41,097 bases of DNA, from contig NZ_JADH01000013.1 in assembly GCF_000518285.1 (NCBI RefSeq), positions 1 to 41,097 on the forward strand, in the 5' to 3' direction. Positions 18,807-29,954 of the stretch are shown piece by piece (the first letter of the stretch is position 1; each line of letters begins with the position of its first letter). A program made the translations under genes and the position numbers. The DNA is from Williamsoniiplasma lucivorax ATCC 49196. Its GTDB lineage: Bacteria > Bacillota_I > Bacilli_A > Mycoplasmatales > Mycoplasmataceae. The notes below the pieces were generated by a model, which was given only the letters and a program-made list of their open reading frames with translations, was not told where the DNA came from and ran no database searches.

Positions 18807-20045
18807 ATGAAAGAAATGAAAAAAACAAAACTCATTGCATTAACAATAATAAGTGCATCTTTAATTGCTGTCCCAATCATTACAGTCGTCACCGGCTTTA
18901 ATTTCAATGCGTCTTCTAATTCACTTTGAGCGATTGCAAATTTTAGACAACCTACAACTAAAACAGGTTGAGAAATGTTACGAGTTGATGCGATTAAAAA
19001 CAAAACACGATACTTTCAAAATGTGGAAAATCTTGCTTATGATACTGCATTAAAAAACAAAACAATGGATGACACATCAATGAATGATTACATTAGTTTT
19101 CAAATTGAAAAAGGCATGGATTTTCAATTTTATTTAGCTTATGTTTTGCGAGAAATGTTGGCTAATGTTAATTTATTTAAAATTACTCAAGATCCCACAA
19201 CATATCAAATCCAAGGTCAAGATTTAGATAATTTAGTACCATTTGAATTGATTAATTTAACTTCTAATAATTATGCTTACATTATTTGAAACATTGTTAA
19301 AGAAGGTGCGATCGCTTTAACCAATATTCCTTTAAATCCTGATTTGAGAAATTTGGTCAACTTAACTCTCGATGAGATTAGGAGTTTAAAAATTTATGAT
19401 GATCAAATTAATAATCTTTGAACATCAGGATTAAAAGATTATTTTGCTAGTAAAATGGCTGATTTAACAAAAGCAAATTATCAAAAAAATAAAGCCAAAG
19501 AACTCAATCAATTAAATTTAGACTTAGCAAAAGCTAAAGCAGAACACAAATCTGAAAAAATAATTGAGGAGATTGAAGCAAAAATAGTTGTGAAAAAATT
19601 AGAAATTCAAGTCCGTTTTGATCAATATAATTATGAACTGGATCAATTTGCAAAAAATATTACCATCTATCAAAATGAATTATCTACATGAGTTGCCGAA
19701 CAAACTAATTTAAATCATCAACAATTGCTTGATAAAGTAAAAGAACATCCTAAATTTAAAATCTTTATGCTTTTAAATTTTTATCAAATCAGTTATAAAG
19801 AACAAGCTTTAGCAACATATCAAGTAATTAAAACAGTCATTCCAGACTTAGTCATTCCAGATAAATTTGTTATATCTGATTGAGAAAATCATTTCATGCT
19901 ACTAGCCAAACAGGGAAAAAACACCATTGATTTTGTAGTTAAGAGTAAAGATGAGGTTGTTGTAAATCTCAATGAGATTCCTTTGTCTGATGAAATTATC
20001 AATGCGGCTGCCTTGCAAGAATATAAAGGGGGACAAGATGCTTAA
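18807..20045 (+). CDS. Signal-anchored coiled-coil protein, first gene of the GH85/ABC operon
   Basis: A 412-residue protein with an N-terminal signal-anchor segment (KLIALTIISASLIAVPIITVV) and no lipobox Cys, so it is probably membrane-tethered and faces outwards. An ATG at 18816 (MKKTKL) is an alternative start; TATAAT at 18803-18808 would place transcription start almost on it. The middle (about residues 220-285) is a Lys/Glu-rich coiled coil (LAKAKAEHKSEKIIEEIEAK). I recognise no family. The last 8 bases overlap the ABC ATPase gene, so it is translated together with it. It may act as an extracellular partner of the transporter or of the GH85 glycosidase, which is inference from position. 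Confidence 0.75.
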
Positions 20046-20742
20046 AGCAATTAAAGTTAATAATATTATGAAAAAATTCAAAAATCACATCGTACTGAAC
20101 AATGTGAGTTTTGAAATTAAACAAGGTGAAAGTGTAGCTTTTATTGGGAGTAATGGTTCTGGAAAAACCACACTTGTTGAAATTATTGCAGGGTTACAAA
20201 TTCCCACTACTGGAACTGTCTTTTTTGATGACCAAACACCTGAAAAATTTACTAAATTAGGCATTCAATTTCAAGAAGGTGAATGACCAAAAGGAACTAC
20301 TACTAATGATATTATCAAATTTTATTTAGGTAAAAAATTTGCTCAATCAGAGCAAATTCGCACGATTATCGATATGTTCGAAATTAATGATTTTTTAAAA
20401 GCAGATTTAACCAACTTATCTGGTGGTCAAAAACAAAGGTTTAATGCTTTTCTGGCAGTTTCCAATGAACCAGAAGTAATTATTTTAGATGAGTTAATCA
20501 CTAGTTTGGATTTGAAAATGCAGATTAAATTGATTGATTATTTTAAGCAATATCAAAAAGAAAAACAGGCCACAATGATTATGATTACCCATATGCCTGA
20601 AGAAGTGGAAATCATGTGTAACCGGATTATTTTATTAGAACAAGGCAACTTGATTTTAGATGCTAATGTCAAAGATGTTGTAAAGAAACACGGAAGTATC
20701 AGAAAGATGATTATCAAACATTATGCTGGCGAAAAAATATAA
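20038..20742 (+). CDS. ABC transporter ATP-binding protein
   Basis: A 234-residue single ABC ATPase. Walker A is IGSNGSGKTT, the Q-loop lies in GIQFQEGEW, the signature is LSGGQKQR, Walker B is VIILDELITSLD (the normal DEP has become DEL, keeping the catalytic Glu), and the switch His lies in MITHMPEE. The type is that of ABC-2 drug, antibiotic or polysaccharide exporters. The start overlaps the previous gene by 8 bases behind a GGGGG ribosome binding site. The 3' end overlaps the permease start by 20 bases. It should energise the two ABC-2 permeases encoded on either side of the GH85 gene. Confidence 0.92.
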
Positions 20743-21610
20743 CAATTTAAACTTTGAACTTGATTCATTTCGCAAAACTTTTAAATTATTTTTCACCTTA
20801 ATGGTGAAAAATCCTAAAACTTACATCTTGTATTTAATCTTCCCGCTCTTCCCGCTCTTATTGATTTTATTTATTTGAACAATTGCCATTAGTGCTAATA
20901 TTTATCCACCAATGTTGATTAACTTCTTAGGTGTAAATCTGATATTTTCTAACTTTTTTGTAATTCAAACTTTGATTAATTGGAAAAACAGTATTATCTT
21001 AAAACGGATTAAAATGAATGGGGTTTCTAAATATAATTTCATCTTAATTTTATATTTAATTTTTATTCCGTTGTTTATGTTATCGGTTGTGATCAATATG
21101 TTATTTTTTGTCATCATCGCTAAATCCATACCATTTTCTGAACAAATGTTTATGGCAGCAACAATAGCTTTTCTTAATTTAGCATTGGATAATTTTACTC
21201 CCTACACTTTCATCTTTTCTTTTTTAATATTAACTCTCTTTGCAATTTTTCTTTTTTCAATGATTTTGATTGTTGTTTTTAAAGTTCGTAAAAATGGTTA
21301 TGTGCGTGTGATTTTATTTTCATTTTTATTATTCACATTACTTTTTTCTGACATTATTATTAATAGTCAAATGTCTTCACAATGAGAATGGATGATTATT
21401 ATTGGCTATTTTAGTCCAGGAAGATATTTCATGTGAGTGCTCTTGTTTATCAATTCTTATGCTAACATTGACCCACTAGGAGTGACCCAGATTATTGATT
21501 ATGTATTTGGTTATTTATCATTTCCAAAAATGTGAATTCCATCACTGGTATCAGGGGTGTTGTTATGTACAACACCACCACTGTCATTTGTGTTATTTAA
21601 CTGGAGGTAA
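20723..21610 (+). CDS. ABC-2 type permease, first of two
   Basis: A 295-residue membrane protein with about six hydrophobic spans. The N-terminal cytoplasmic helix (NFELDSFRKTFKLFFTLMVKNP) leads into span 1. The motif NWKNSIILKRIKMNGVSKYNF is the characteristic short cytoplasmic segment after span 2 of ABC-2 permeases (usual form: KR-x-x-x-TG). The partner permease at 24612 has the parallel DWKDSILIKRIRMSGLTNN, so the two are paralogues and probably form a heterodimer. The start lies inside the ATPase gene. The last codons contain the GGAGG ribosome binding site of the GH85 gene. Confidence 0.85.
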
Positions 21611-21616
21611 AAACTT

Positions 21617-24600
21617 ATGAAAAAAATTTTTCCGATTTTTATTATATCAACATTAGTCATTGGCATGACTGCTAATTTTATTGTAATTAATATTGGCAAT
21701 ACAAGTATTAGAAAATATCTTGAAACATTACCTGATTTTGATTGGAGTTCTGATTATGGTGATCGTGCCCCAAGCATTAAAATTAAACCAATTGATTTAA
21801 AGAAAAATCGAGATATTGTTGCTCCTGATACAACTTATGCTGATGCTTGAGATTCGGTTTTTGATTACACCAATTTTCACACTGGCTATCAATATCATGA
21901 TTCAATCACAAAACAAGGTGTGACCGGCGCACCAACTGGTAAACTTTTTCAACCAAATGGAAATATTGGTTTAGATTTTGGTTTGACTAGTCGAGCAATT
22001 AGATTTCAAGAGTTAAATTCTTTTTTAACATGAAGTCCTGAAAATGATATGGATGCGAAGTACAATGTGCCAACTATTCCCCATGCTGCAAAATCAATGC
22101 GTGTTGCTGCTCCGTGAGCAGCAACACAAAATGCCCAAATTCTTTGTCAAATGTTATCAGGCCCAAATATTGAAAAGCGGGTTCCAGCAACCACAAATAT
22201 TGGTTTAAAAAACAATTTTGAAATTGCCTTTCCAAACTTACAATACACCGATTACATGACTGGTTGAGGTGGGTCTTGATTTGAAGGACTAATTAAAATC
22301 CCGCCAGCAGATTTTGTTGAACAAGCACACAAAAATGGAACGCATGTTTTTGGAAATGTCTTTTTAGATGGTTTTCATGGACTCTCTAAAAGGATGTTAA
22401 GAGATTTTTTAAAGAAAGATAATCAAGGTAATTATTTGATTGCCCAAATTTTAATCAATATGGCCACTTATATGAATCTTGATGGTTGGTTTTGAAACAA
22501 TGAAGCAAATGGAGGTCTACCGAATGGTTCTATTTTAGACTATCGTGAAGTTAAAACTATTTTTGAACAAATGAATAAAATTATTAAAGAATCAAAAGAT
22601 CCCAAAGTTGCTAAATTACAAAATGAATATTATGTCAACTTTAGTTTGCAATACAATTCTGCTGGTCGTCCAGATTATCCCGAAACTGCTGATATGGTGA
22701 AAGTATCTCAACTTTATCAACAAAATTTTGATTTTGATCCATACAATATGAAAGATGTGATGAGTTTTAATCCACATCTTGACCCATACAAATTATTCTC
22801 ACTTGTGGAGCTTTCAGGCACTGGGTTAAGAGGAATTTATGATACAAGAACAATCACAACTGAAGCGAGAAATTATGATGGTTCACCATTCACTAATTCT
22901 TATGATCGGACTAATGCATTAAATCAAAATAATCGCGTTAGATTTTTTGGAAACCCCTTACTTTCAGCTGGGTTTTTCGAAGGTGATGGTGGAGCTGGTT
23001 ATGGTGCTGAAGCTTTAGGTATCATGGAGCAAACAAGTGAATATCAAGCAGCAAAAAATTCTGGACTTTTACCTTGATGAAAAGAAAATATGTATGCTCA
23101 ACAAGTGGCTAATCTGGCTGATGATTTATTATTTACCGGAAGAAATCGTTTTGTCCGTGGTTACGCATCAGAAGCAGACCCACAATATGATGCTGGACAA
23201 AAAGGAAAAATTAGTTGACTTAATCCAGATGGTACACCAAAAAGTGATGCCGAATTAGCGAAATTCCAACCTGATGATTGAAAAGTTGATAGTCATTTTA
23301 CAAGTGATTATGGAATGACCAATAATGGTTGAAATAGCCAATGAGTTAAAGGTCAATGGCCAAACGAAACCCAAAGAGCACCACTCATTAAAACACTTGA
23401 CGTCTTGCCAACTTTTGCCAAAGTTGAAGATTGAAAAAAACATAATAATAATTTATCTTTAAAACAACGTCAATGAATGTTTGCCAAAGATCAAGATGGT
23501 AATTATGTTTATTCATCAGGAGAAGGTAATGCTCGTCAAGAAGCAACAATCATCAACAACCAATTAGAAGATGATTTAGTGACTAATTTTTCCACAGGAA
23601 ATGGAATTTATTTTAAAGATGCTGAAGGTAATTTAATTGAAGCATACCCATGATCAAATCGACGTTTGGCAGATGTTCAACCAACATATAAATGAGATGT
23701 GAAACAGTTTGATACCACCAAAACATACAATTCAGAATTAGAAAATTTTCCGCAAAATCAAATCTCAGGATTTTATGATTATTACAATATGTATCAAAAA
23801 GGTAATTCAATTGCTTTAGGTAAAAAGATTAATATGGATGGTTCTGTGGTTGGTTTTGATGCTAAGCAAAACCAAAAAATTCTCTGAAATATCATGGGAG
23901 CCAATCTAGATAGAAGCAAATTGAGTGATCAAAAAATCTCTTTTAAAATTCAAGGAAATTTTGCAACAGAAAATACCAAACTGAATGATTCAAGACATAT
24001 TCCGATAACAGATTTAGAAAAAATGTTTGATTTCAATGTGGTTTTATCTGATGGCTCATTTACCCAAGACCATTCACAAACTGATGGTTTAACTAGATAC
24101 AAAGATCTTGCTAAATTTTATTCATTAAAACCAGTTATTACCCCCGATAAATTTGATTCTAATTGATTAGATATCACTTTAGATTTATCTAAAATACCAA
24201 ACCCAATTCCAGAAGGCCAAAAATTATCAAAAATTGGTCTTGCTCTCACACCGCTACAAGATGTTCAAAATGTGGTTTTTAATGTTGGTCAATTTTCCTT
24301 GGTAAGACAGCCTCAAGCCACACTATCTAATAGTAATTTTGGTACTATCCAAAATTTCAATTCAGAATATGTGGTGCAAAGAAAAACCTCGTTGAATGCA
24401 AGAATTGGATGAGAATTTAATGGAGATAAAACTAATCTTGATTACTATGAAATTTATGCTATTGATAGTGATAACAAAAAAATTCGATTAGGCGAAACAA
24501 CCCAAAATATTTATTACGTTAAAAACTTGCCAGTTGATCAAGAATTAAGAATTGGGATTAAACCAATTTATAAAAAATATGACCAACAAATTTTAGGAGA

Positions 24601-24646
24601 AACATATATTTATGCAATTAGTAAAAAACCAAAAAACTGAAAATAA
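21617..24646 (+). CDS. GH85 endo-beta-N-acetylglucosaminidase (ENGase)
   Basis: A 1009-residue exported glycosidase. An N-terminal hydrophobic segment (IFPIFIISTLVIGMTANFIVIN) without lipobox suggests membrane anchoring or secretion. The GH85 barrel follows: FLTWSPENDMDAKYNVP, RVAAPWAATQNAQI, YMTGWGGSWFEGLIKIPP, AHKNGTHVFGNVF, and the active site LDGWFWNNE at residues 288-296, where N294 and E296 form the Asn-x-Glu pair that orients the 2-acetamido group and acts as acid/base in the family's substrate-assisted mechanism. The enzyme cuts the GlcNAc-beta-1,4-GlcNAc core of N-glycans. About 600 further residues form beta-rich C-terminal domains that may bind glycan. It sits inside an ABC transporter operon, 6 bases after one permease and overlapping the next by 35 bases. 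Confidence 0.82.
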
Positions 24647-25490
24647 AATTAATAACAAATTTACAACCCAAACCAGAACAATTGGTTTAATGTTTAAAAC
24701 ATATTTAAAAAGTTCCGAAACATATTTATTTTTGATTGTTTTTCCAATTTTGTTAACTATTTTAGCATATGCCATTATTAGTCTCTTTTTTGCATCAGAA
24801 GTTAGACCTCCGTTAATGGGGGGGATCATTTCTATTGGTTGTTTAGGTTCAATGTTTTTAGTCAACACGATTTTAGCTGATTGAAAGGATTCGATTTTGA
24901 TTAAAAGAATCAGAATGAGTGGATTAACAAATAATGGTTTTTTGTTAGCATTTTATTTTATCAACATTTGTTTTGTTCTTCTCGCTTTTTGTTCTTCTTT
25001 ATTCTCGGTTTGACTAATTGATAAAATTTTTCAATTGAAAAATTTGATGACTTTTATCGAACAATTAAATGATTATTGATTGAACTATCTTGGCTTTATT
25101 TTTAGCTATATTTTATTAGTCACAACAGCCTTATCATTAGCAATTTTGATTGTTGGTAAAATTAAAAAAAGGCTTATTGCTGATATTGTTTTAGCACTTT
25201 TAATTTTATATATTTTAATGGTTTCGGATTTAATTTTAGATCCAGCAATTATGAAAAAAAATTTATTTTATAACATTCTTGGTTATGTTGATCCAATCAA
25301 ATATATTGTTTGATTAATCTTTATGTTTTCTTCGTCGATGATCAATAGTCCAGAAAATATTGAGCTTATTATGCCAACAGATGGACTGGTGTTTTTAAAA
25401 TATTTATGACAAGGTTTAGTTTTTTCGATGATCATTAGTGTTTCGATCACAACTTTAGCATTTCTCTTTTTCAGCATTAATCGAAAATAA
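24612..25490 (+). CDS. ABC-2 type permease, second of two
   Basis: A 292-residue membrane protein, paralogue of the 20723 permease: a cytoplasmic N-terminus with Lys/Asn/Gln, a TYLFLIVFPILLTILAYAI first span, then DWKDSILIKRIRMSGLTNN, the ABC-2 hallmark segment, and four further spans. It begins within the last 12 codons of the GH85 gene (35-base overlap), which makes translational coupling very likely. Together with the upstream permease and the single ATPase it can form a heteromeric exporter. It could move the glycosidase or a coupled peptide or lipid, or in principle serve uptake, though ABC-2 architecture favours export. A terminator follows. Confidence 0.85.
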
Positions 25491-25498
25491 TTATGATG

Positions 25499-25528
25499 AT
25501 GAATAAAATTCATTTATTCATTTTTTAT
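25499..25528 (+). terminator. Terminator of the GH85/ABC operon
   Basis: ATGAATAAA and TTTATTCAT form a 9-bp stem with a five-base loop, followed by a run of T. It starts nine bases after the last permease stop. Confidence 0.8.
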
Positions 25529-25559
25529 AGTAGAATATTCCAAGAAAGAGGTATCATAT

Positions 25560-27077
25560 ATGCCAAAAAAATTTTATGTAACCACACCAATTTATTACCC
25601 AAGCGGTAAGTTGCACATTGGACATGCTTACACAACAACCCTTGCTGACATTTTAACAAGATATAAACAAATGCAAGGCTATCAAACATTTTTTTTAACC
25701 GGAAGTGATGAACATGGTCAGAAAATTGAAAAAAAAGCCAAGGAAGCAGGATTAGAACCAAAACAATATCTTGATGGAATCATTACCAACTTTAATGAAT
25801 TGTGAGAAAAACTAGATATTAAATTCGATAAATTTATTCGTACGACTGATGATTATCACAAAGAAACTGTCAAAAAAATTTTTTCAACACTTGTTGAAAA
25901 AGATTTAATTTACAAAGGTTTTTATGAAGGATTGTATTGTGTGAGTTGTGAAGAATTTTTATCTCCCGACCAAATTGAAAATGGAATTTGCAAAATTTCT
26001 AATGATAAACCACAAACAGTTCAAGAGAATACTTATTTTTTAAGAACAAGCAAATTCCAAAATTTTATTGAAGAATTGTTAAAAACAGATTTCTTAATTC
26101 CTGAATATCGTCGTACTGAAATGTTAAAAAACTTTGTGGAACCAGGGATTCAGGATTTATCAGTGACAAGAGTTTCGTTTAAATGAGGGATTCCGATTAA
26201 TGAAGATCCAGAACATATTGTTTACGTTTGATTAGATGCCCTAACCAACTATATTACTGCTTTAGGATATTTGCAAAATGATGATGCTAACTTTAAAAAG
26301 TTTTGAGCAGAAGATAGTGAAATTTTACAATTAGCTGGAAAAGAAATTGTCCGTTTTCATGCTATTTACTGACCAATAATTTTACAAGCTTTAGATTTAA
26401 GAATTCCCAACCACTTATTAGCTCATGGATGAATCTTGAATAAAGATACAAAGATGAGTAAAACTTTAGGAAATGTTGTGGACCCAATTCAATATATTGA
26501 ACAATATGGTGCTGATGCTTTAAGATTTTATATTGCTTATGAATTACCAACTGATCGTGATGGTAATTTTACTAATGAATTATTTGTAGAAAGTTTTAAT
26601 GCCCATTTAGCGAACAATGTCGGGAATTTAATTAGCCGTGTGAATAATATGATTACCAAATATTTTGCTGGTCAAATTCAAGATGTCCAGAATGTTGATT
26701 TTGATTTAATTACACTAGGACATCAAACAATTGATAAATATATTGAATTAATGGACCAGTATAAAATTAGTGAAGCAATGCGAGTTGTTTTAGATCTTGG
26801 GGCTGCTGCTAATAAATTTATTGAAGTCCAAGAACCATGAAATCTAGAAAAACTTGGTAAAACAAAAGAGCTGGAAATGGTCATGGCCACATTACAAAGA
26901 ACGCTGGCAATTATTGTTTATTTATTAAAACCAGTTTTAGTTAAGAACTACGAGTTAATGACTGAACAAGTTGGATTAACAAATGTTGAATTTAGTTTTG
27001 CTGAGTTAAAAACATTTAAAACAATTAAATTTAAAAAATTAGGAGACAAAAAAATCATTTATCAAAGATTAAAATAA
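25560..27077 (+). CDS. metG: Methionyl-tRNA synthetase
   Basis: A 505-residue class I aminoacyl-tRNA synthetase that charges tRNA-Met. The HIGH-type motif is [11 protein letters not shown] near residue 17; [14 protein letters not shown] is the MetRS-specific block; CVSCEEF is a reduced remnant of the zinc-knuckle region; the KMSKS loop is [14 protein letters not shown]. The C-terminal helical domain carries the anticodon-binding Trp block (VQEPWNLEK). The protein is short, without the C-terminal tRNA-binding domain of larger MetRS, as in other small-genome bacteria. The ribosome binding site AAAGAGG precedes the ATG. It stands as a single gene behind the GH85 operon terminator. Confidence 0.96.
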
Positions 27078-27184
27078 TTTTTTTAGGATTTTATATACTT
27101 TTTTAAAAATAGTAAAAATGCTTGATTAGAATAAACAAAATAAATAAAATAATTGTAAGAGTTTTAACTCTTTAAGGAATTTTT

Positions 27185-27763
27185 ATGAAAAAGTTATTAA
27201 CAATATTTGGAAGTGTTGGAATAATGGTTTTGAGTGCATCTACATTGACAGCATGTACTAATCGCATTCCTCCGAAAGATCGTAGTGATACATTAGCAGA
27301 AGAAGCTCAAGATCAACTAAATAATTTAAAAAATATTAACACAGTTGTGACGGGTGAGCGATTACAATTAGGGGTTTTAGAAAATAACAATCAACAAGTT
27401 ATCAGGGACAAATTTTATAATAAAAATAAAGATTTAGGATTTGAACGAGATGACTTCATGGTTTCAAAATGAACTTTAACATCAGCTAAAATTAGTCAAT
27501 TCAAAGGTTATAGTGGTGAAATTATAGTCGAATTTCAAGTGCTAGAAAATTTGATTGTGAAAACTGATTTAGGAACCATTCCAAATAATAGTTACACAAC
27601 TATTGAAAATAAAATCATTGATATAAATAAAGAAGCTAATCCAAATAATCCAATTAAACATGGTGACTTTGTAATCACTAACATTAATCACGATAGAGCG
27701 ATAGTTCAAGCATATGCTGATGCTGATGCATTTATCACAGTTACTTTCAAAGTCAGCAAATAA
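27185..27763 (+). CDS. Lipoprotein, hypothetical
   Basis: A 192-residue lipoprotein: MKKLLTIFGSVGIMVLSAS then LTAC, with the anchored Cys near residue 24. The mature part has a charged spacer, then RLQLGVLENNNQQVIRDKFYNKNKDLGFERDDF, related to the LG-L..F-x-KN module of the lipoprotein at 13443-14033, and a second weaker copy (KTDLGTIPNNSYTTIENKII with NPNNPIKHGDF). Each half ends in a beta-rich V-x-F segment. A small surface protein with two degenerate modules is the best description; function unknown. AAGGAAT provides a ribosome binding site and a terminator follows. Confidence 0.8.
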
Positions 27764-27781
27764 TAATTAATTATTTTTTGG

Positions 27782-27810
27782 AAAACACAAACTTTTGTTT
27801 GCGTTTTTTA
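27782..27810 (+). terminator. Terminator of the lipoprotein gene
   Basis: AAAACACAAAC and GTTTGCGTTTT form an 11-bp stem with one A-C mismatch and loop TTTT, followed by T. Confidence 0.75.
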
Positions 27811-27933
27811 TTTGAACATTTTAGAAAAAAGTATAAACTAAAGATAGTTATTTATTGTCAAAGAATGATAACAAAACTAATTAGTATATGTCAAAGATAT
27901 GCCGAACTTAATTTTTAAAAGGAAGTTTAATAT

Positions 27934-29823
27934 ATGAAACAAACAAACTATGATGTTTTGGTTATTGGAGCCGGACATGCTGGAGTTGAAGCTGCGCTAG
28001 CTTCTGCTCGTTTAAATAAAAAAACAGGATTAATTAATTTATATACAGACAAAATTGCTTTGATGCCATGTAATCCCAGTGTGGGGGGGCCTGCTAAAGG
28101 GATTGTGGTGCGTGAAATTGATGCATTAGGTGGAGAAATGGCTAAAGCTGCTGATGCAACTGCGCTGCAAACCAAATTATTAAATTCATCGAGAGGACCC
28201 GGGGTTTGAGCACTAAGGGTGCAATCTGATAAAGAAGAGTATTCAAAATACATGATTAACAAAATTCAAAATCAAGCTAACCTTGATTTGATTGTTGGTG
28301 TTGCTCAAGATTTAATTGTTGAAAACAACACAATTATTGGTGTCCAATTGGCTGATGAAACAATTATTCATGCTAAAACTGTGGTGTTAACAACAGGAAC
28401 ATATTTAAAATCATTGATTTTACAAGGGAATGAAAAAACTGAATCTGGACCAAATGGTGAGATGACTACTAAAGGTATTAGTGGTAGTTTAAAAAGATTA
28501 GGGATTGATTTATTTCGTTTCAAAACAGGCACACCAGCTCGTATTTATAAAGATTCTGTTGATGTTTCGCAAGCCCAACCAGAACCAGGGACTGATGCTA
28601 AATTAGCATTTAGTTTTTCAACCAAAACTTTTACCCCTATTGCAGAACAAGAGATGTGTTATTTAATTCACACAACTTTAGAAACTAAAAAAATCATCGA
28701 AGAAAACTTACATAAATCAGCAATGTATGCTGGTGATGTGGAATCAATTGGACCGAGATATTGCCCTAGTTTTGAAGATAAAATTGTGAGATTCGCCAAC
28801 AAAGACCGACACCAAATTTTTATTGAACCAGAATCAAAAAATTTAGACACTTGATATATTCAAGGTTTTTCAACATCAATGCCGATTGATGTTCAAGAAA
28901 AAATGTTAAAAAGCTTACCAGGTTTTGCCAACATGCGAGTTAAGCATTGATCTTATGCTATTGAATATGATTGTATTGATCCAATGCAATTAAAACCAAG
29001 TTTAGAACTGCATCAAATTAATAATTTATTTACAGCCGGACAAATTAATGGAACTAGTGGATATGAAGAAGCTGCCGGTCAAGGGTTGATCGCTGGGATT
29101 AATGCTGCTCGTAAAGTTGATCATCTAGAACCATTAATTTTAAGAAGGGATGAAGCTTATATTGGTGTCATGATTGATGATTTAATTAACAAAGGTGTTT
29201 GAGAACCATACCGTTTATTAACTAGTCGTGCTGAACACCGCTTATTGTTAAGAAATGATAATGCTGAACAACGTTTAAAACAATATGGTCGTGATATTGG
29301 TTTAATTCAAGATGCCGAATGAAATGAATATTTAAACTATTTACAAGAAAATGAAAATGCTTTGGAAGAATTAAAAACCATGAGATTTACCCCCAAATCT
29401 CCACTGGCTGAAATTTTAGATACTAAATATAACATCAAATTAAAACAAGGATATTCTGGATATGAATTAATCAAAATGCCAAACATTCCAGTTGATGAAT
29501 TAATTCCTTTTATTCCAAGCATGCAAAATTTAAGAGTGAACCAAGTTCAATCAATTACAATTAATTCGCGATTTGAAGGTTATGTCAAAAAAGAGCTTGA
29601 ACAAGTTGAACGTTTCAATAAATTAGAAAAGAAACAAATTCCAACTGATTTAAATTATGATCATGTGGCCAATCTGGCAACTGAAGCTCGCCAAAAATTA
29701 AAAAAAGTTTGTCCGCTAAACATTGGGCAAGCTTCGAGAATCACTGGGGTTAATCCAGCCGATATTCAAATGTTATTATTCTATTTGAAATCACAATACG
29801 CTAAAGATAACCAAAATAATTAA
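27934..29823 (+). CDS. mnmG: tRNA uridine-5-carboxymethylaminomethyl modification enzyme MnmG (GidA)
   Basis: A 629-residue FAD-dependent enzyme which, with MnmE, adds the (carboxymethyl)aminomethyl group at wobble U34 of certain tRNAs. The N-terminal Rossmann motif is [17 protein letters not shown]; the signature [11 protein letters not shown] with the catalytic Cys comes near residue 47. Further blocks: [38 protein letters not shown], and [21 protein letters not shown] in the variant form [37 protein letters not shown] and the C-terminal [12 protein letters not shown] complete the family pattern. Length is normal. AAAAGGAAG precedes the ATG. A strong terminator overlaps the stop. Confidence 0.97.
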
Positions 29824-29868
29824 CCAAATCACTAGCATAAAAAATGATGCTAGTGATTTGGTTTTTTT
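29822..29868 (+). terminator. Terminator of mnmG
   Basis: AACCAAATCACTAGCAT with its complement forms a perfect 17-bp stem and 8-base loop, then a run of seven T. It begins within the stop codon. Confidence 0.93.
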
Positions 29869-29920
29869 ATTGCAAAAACCAACAACTTTTTTATTTTGTA
29901 AATCATAAAAAATATTTAAT

Positions 29921-29929
29921 TGGTATAAT
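29921..29929 (+). promoter_or_regulatory. Extended -10 promoter of purA
   Basis: TGGTATAAT has the TGn extension and a consensus -10. It lies 25 bases before the purA ATG; no good -35 at the normal distance. Confidence 0.55.
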
Positions 29930-29954
29930 TACAAAGTAATTAAAGGATATATAT

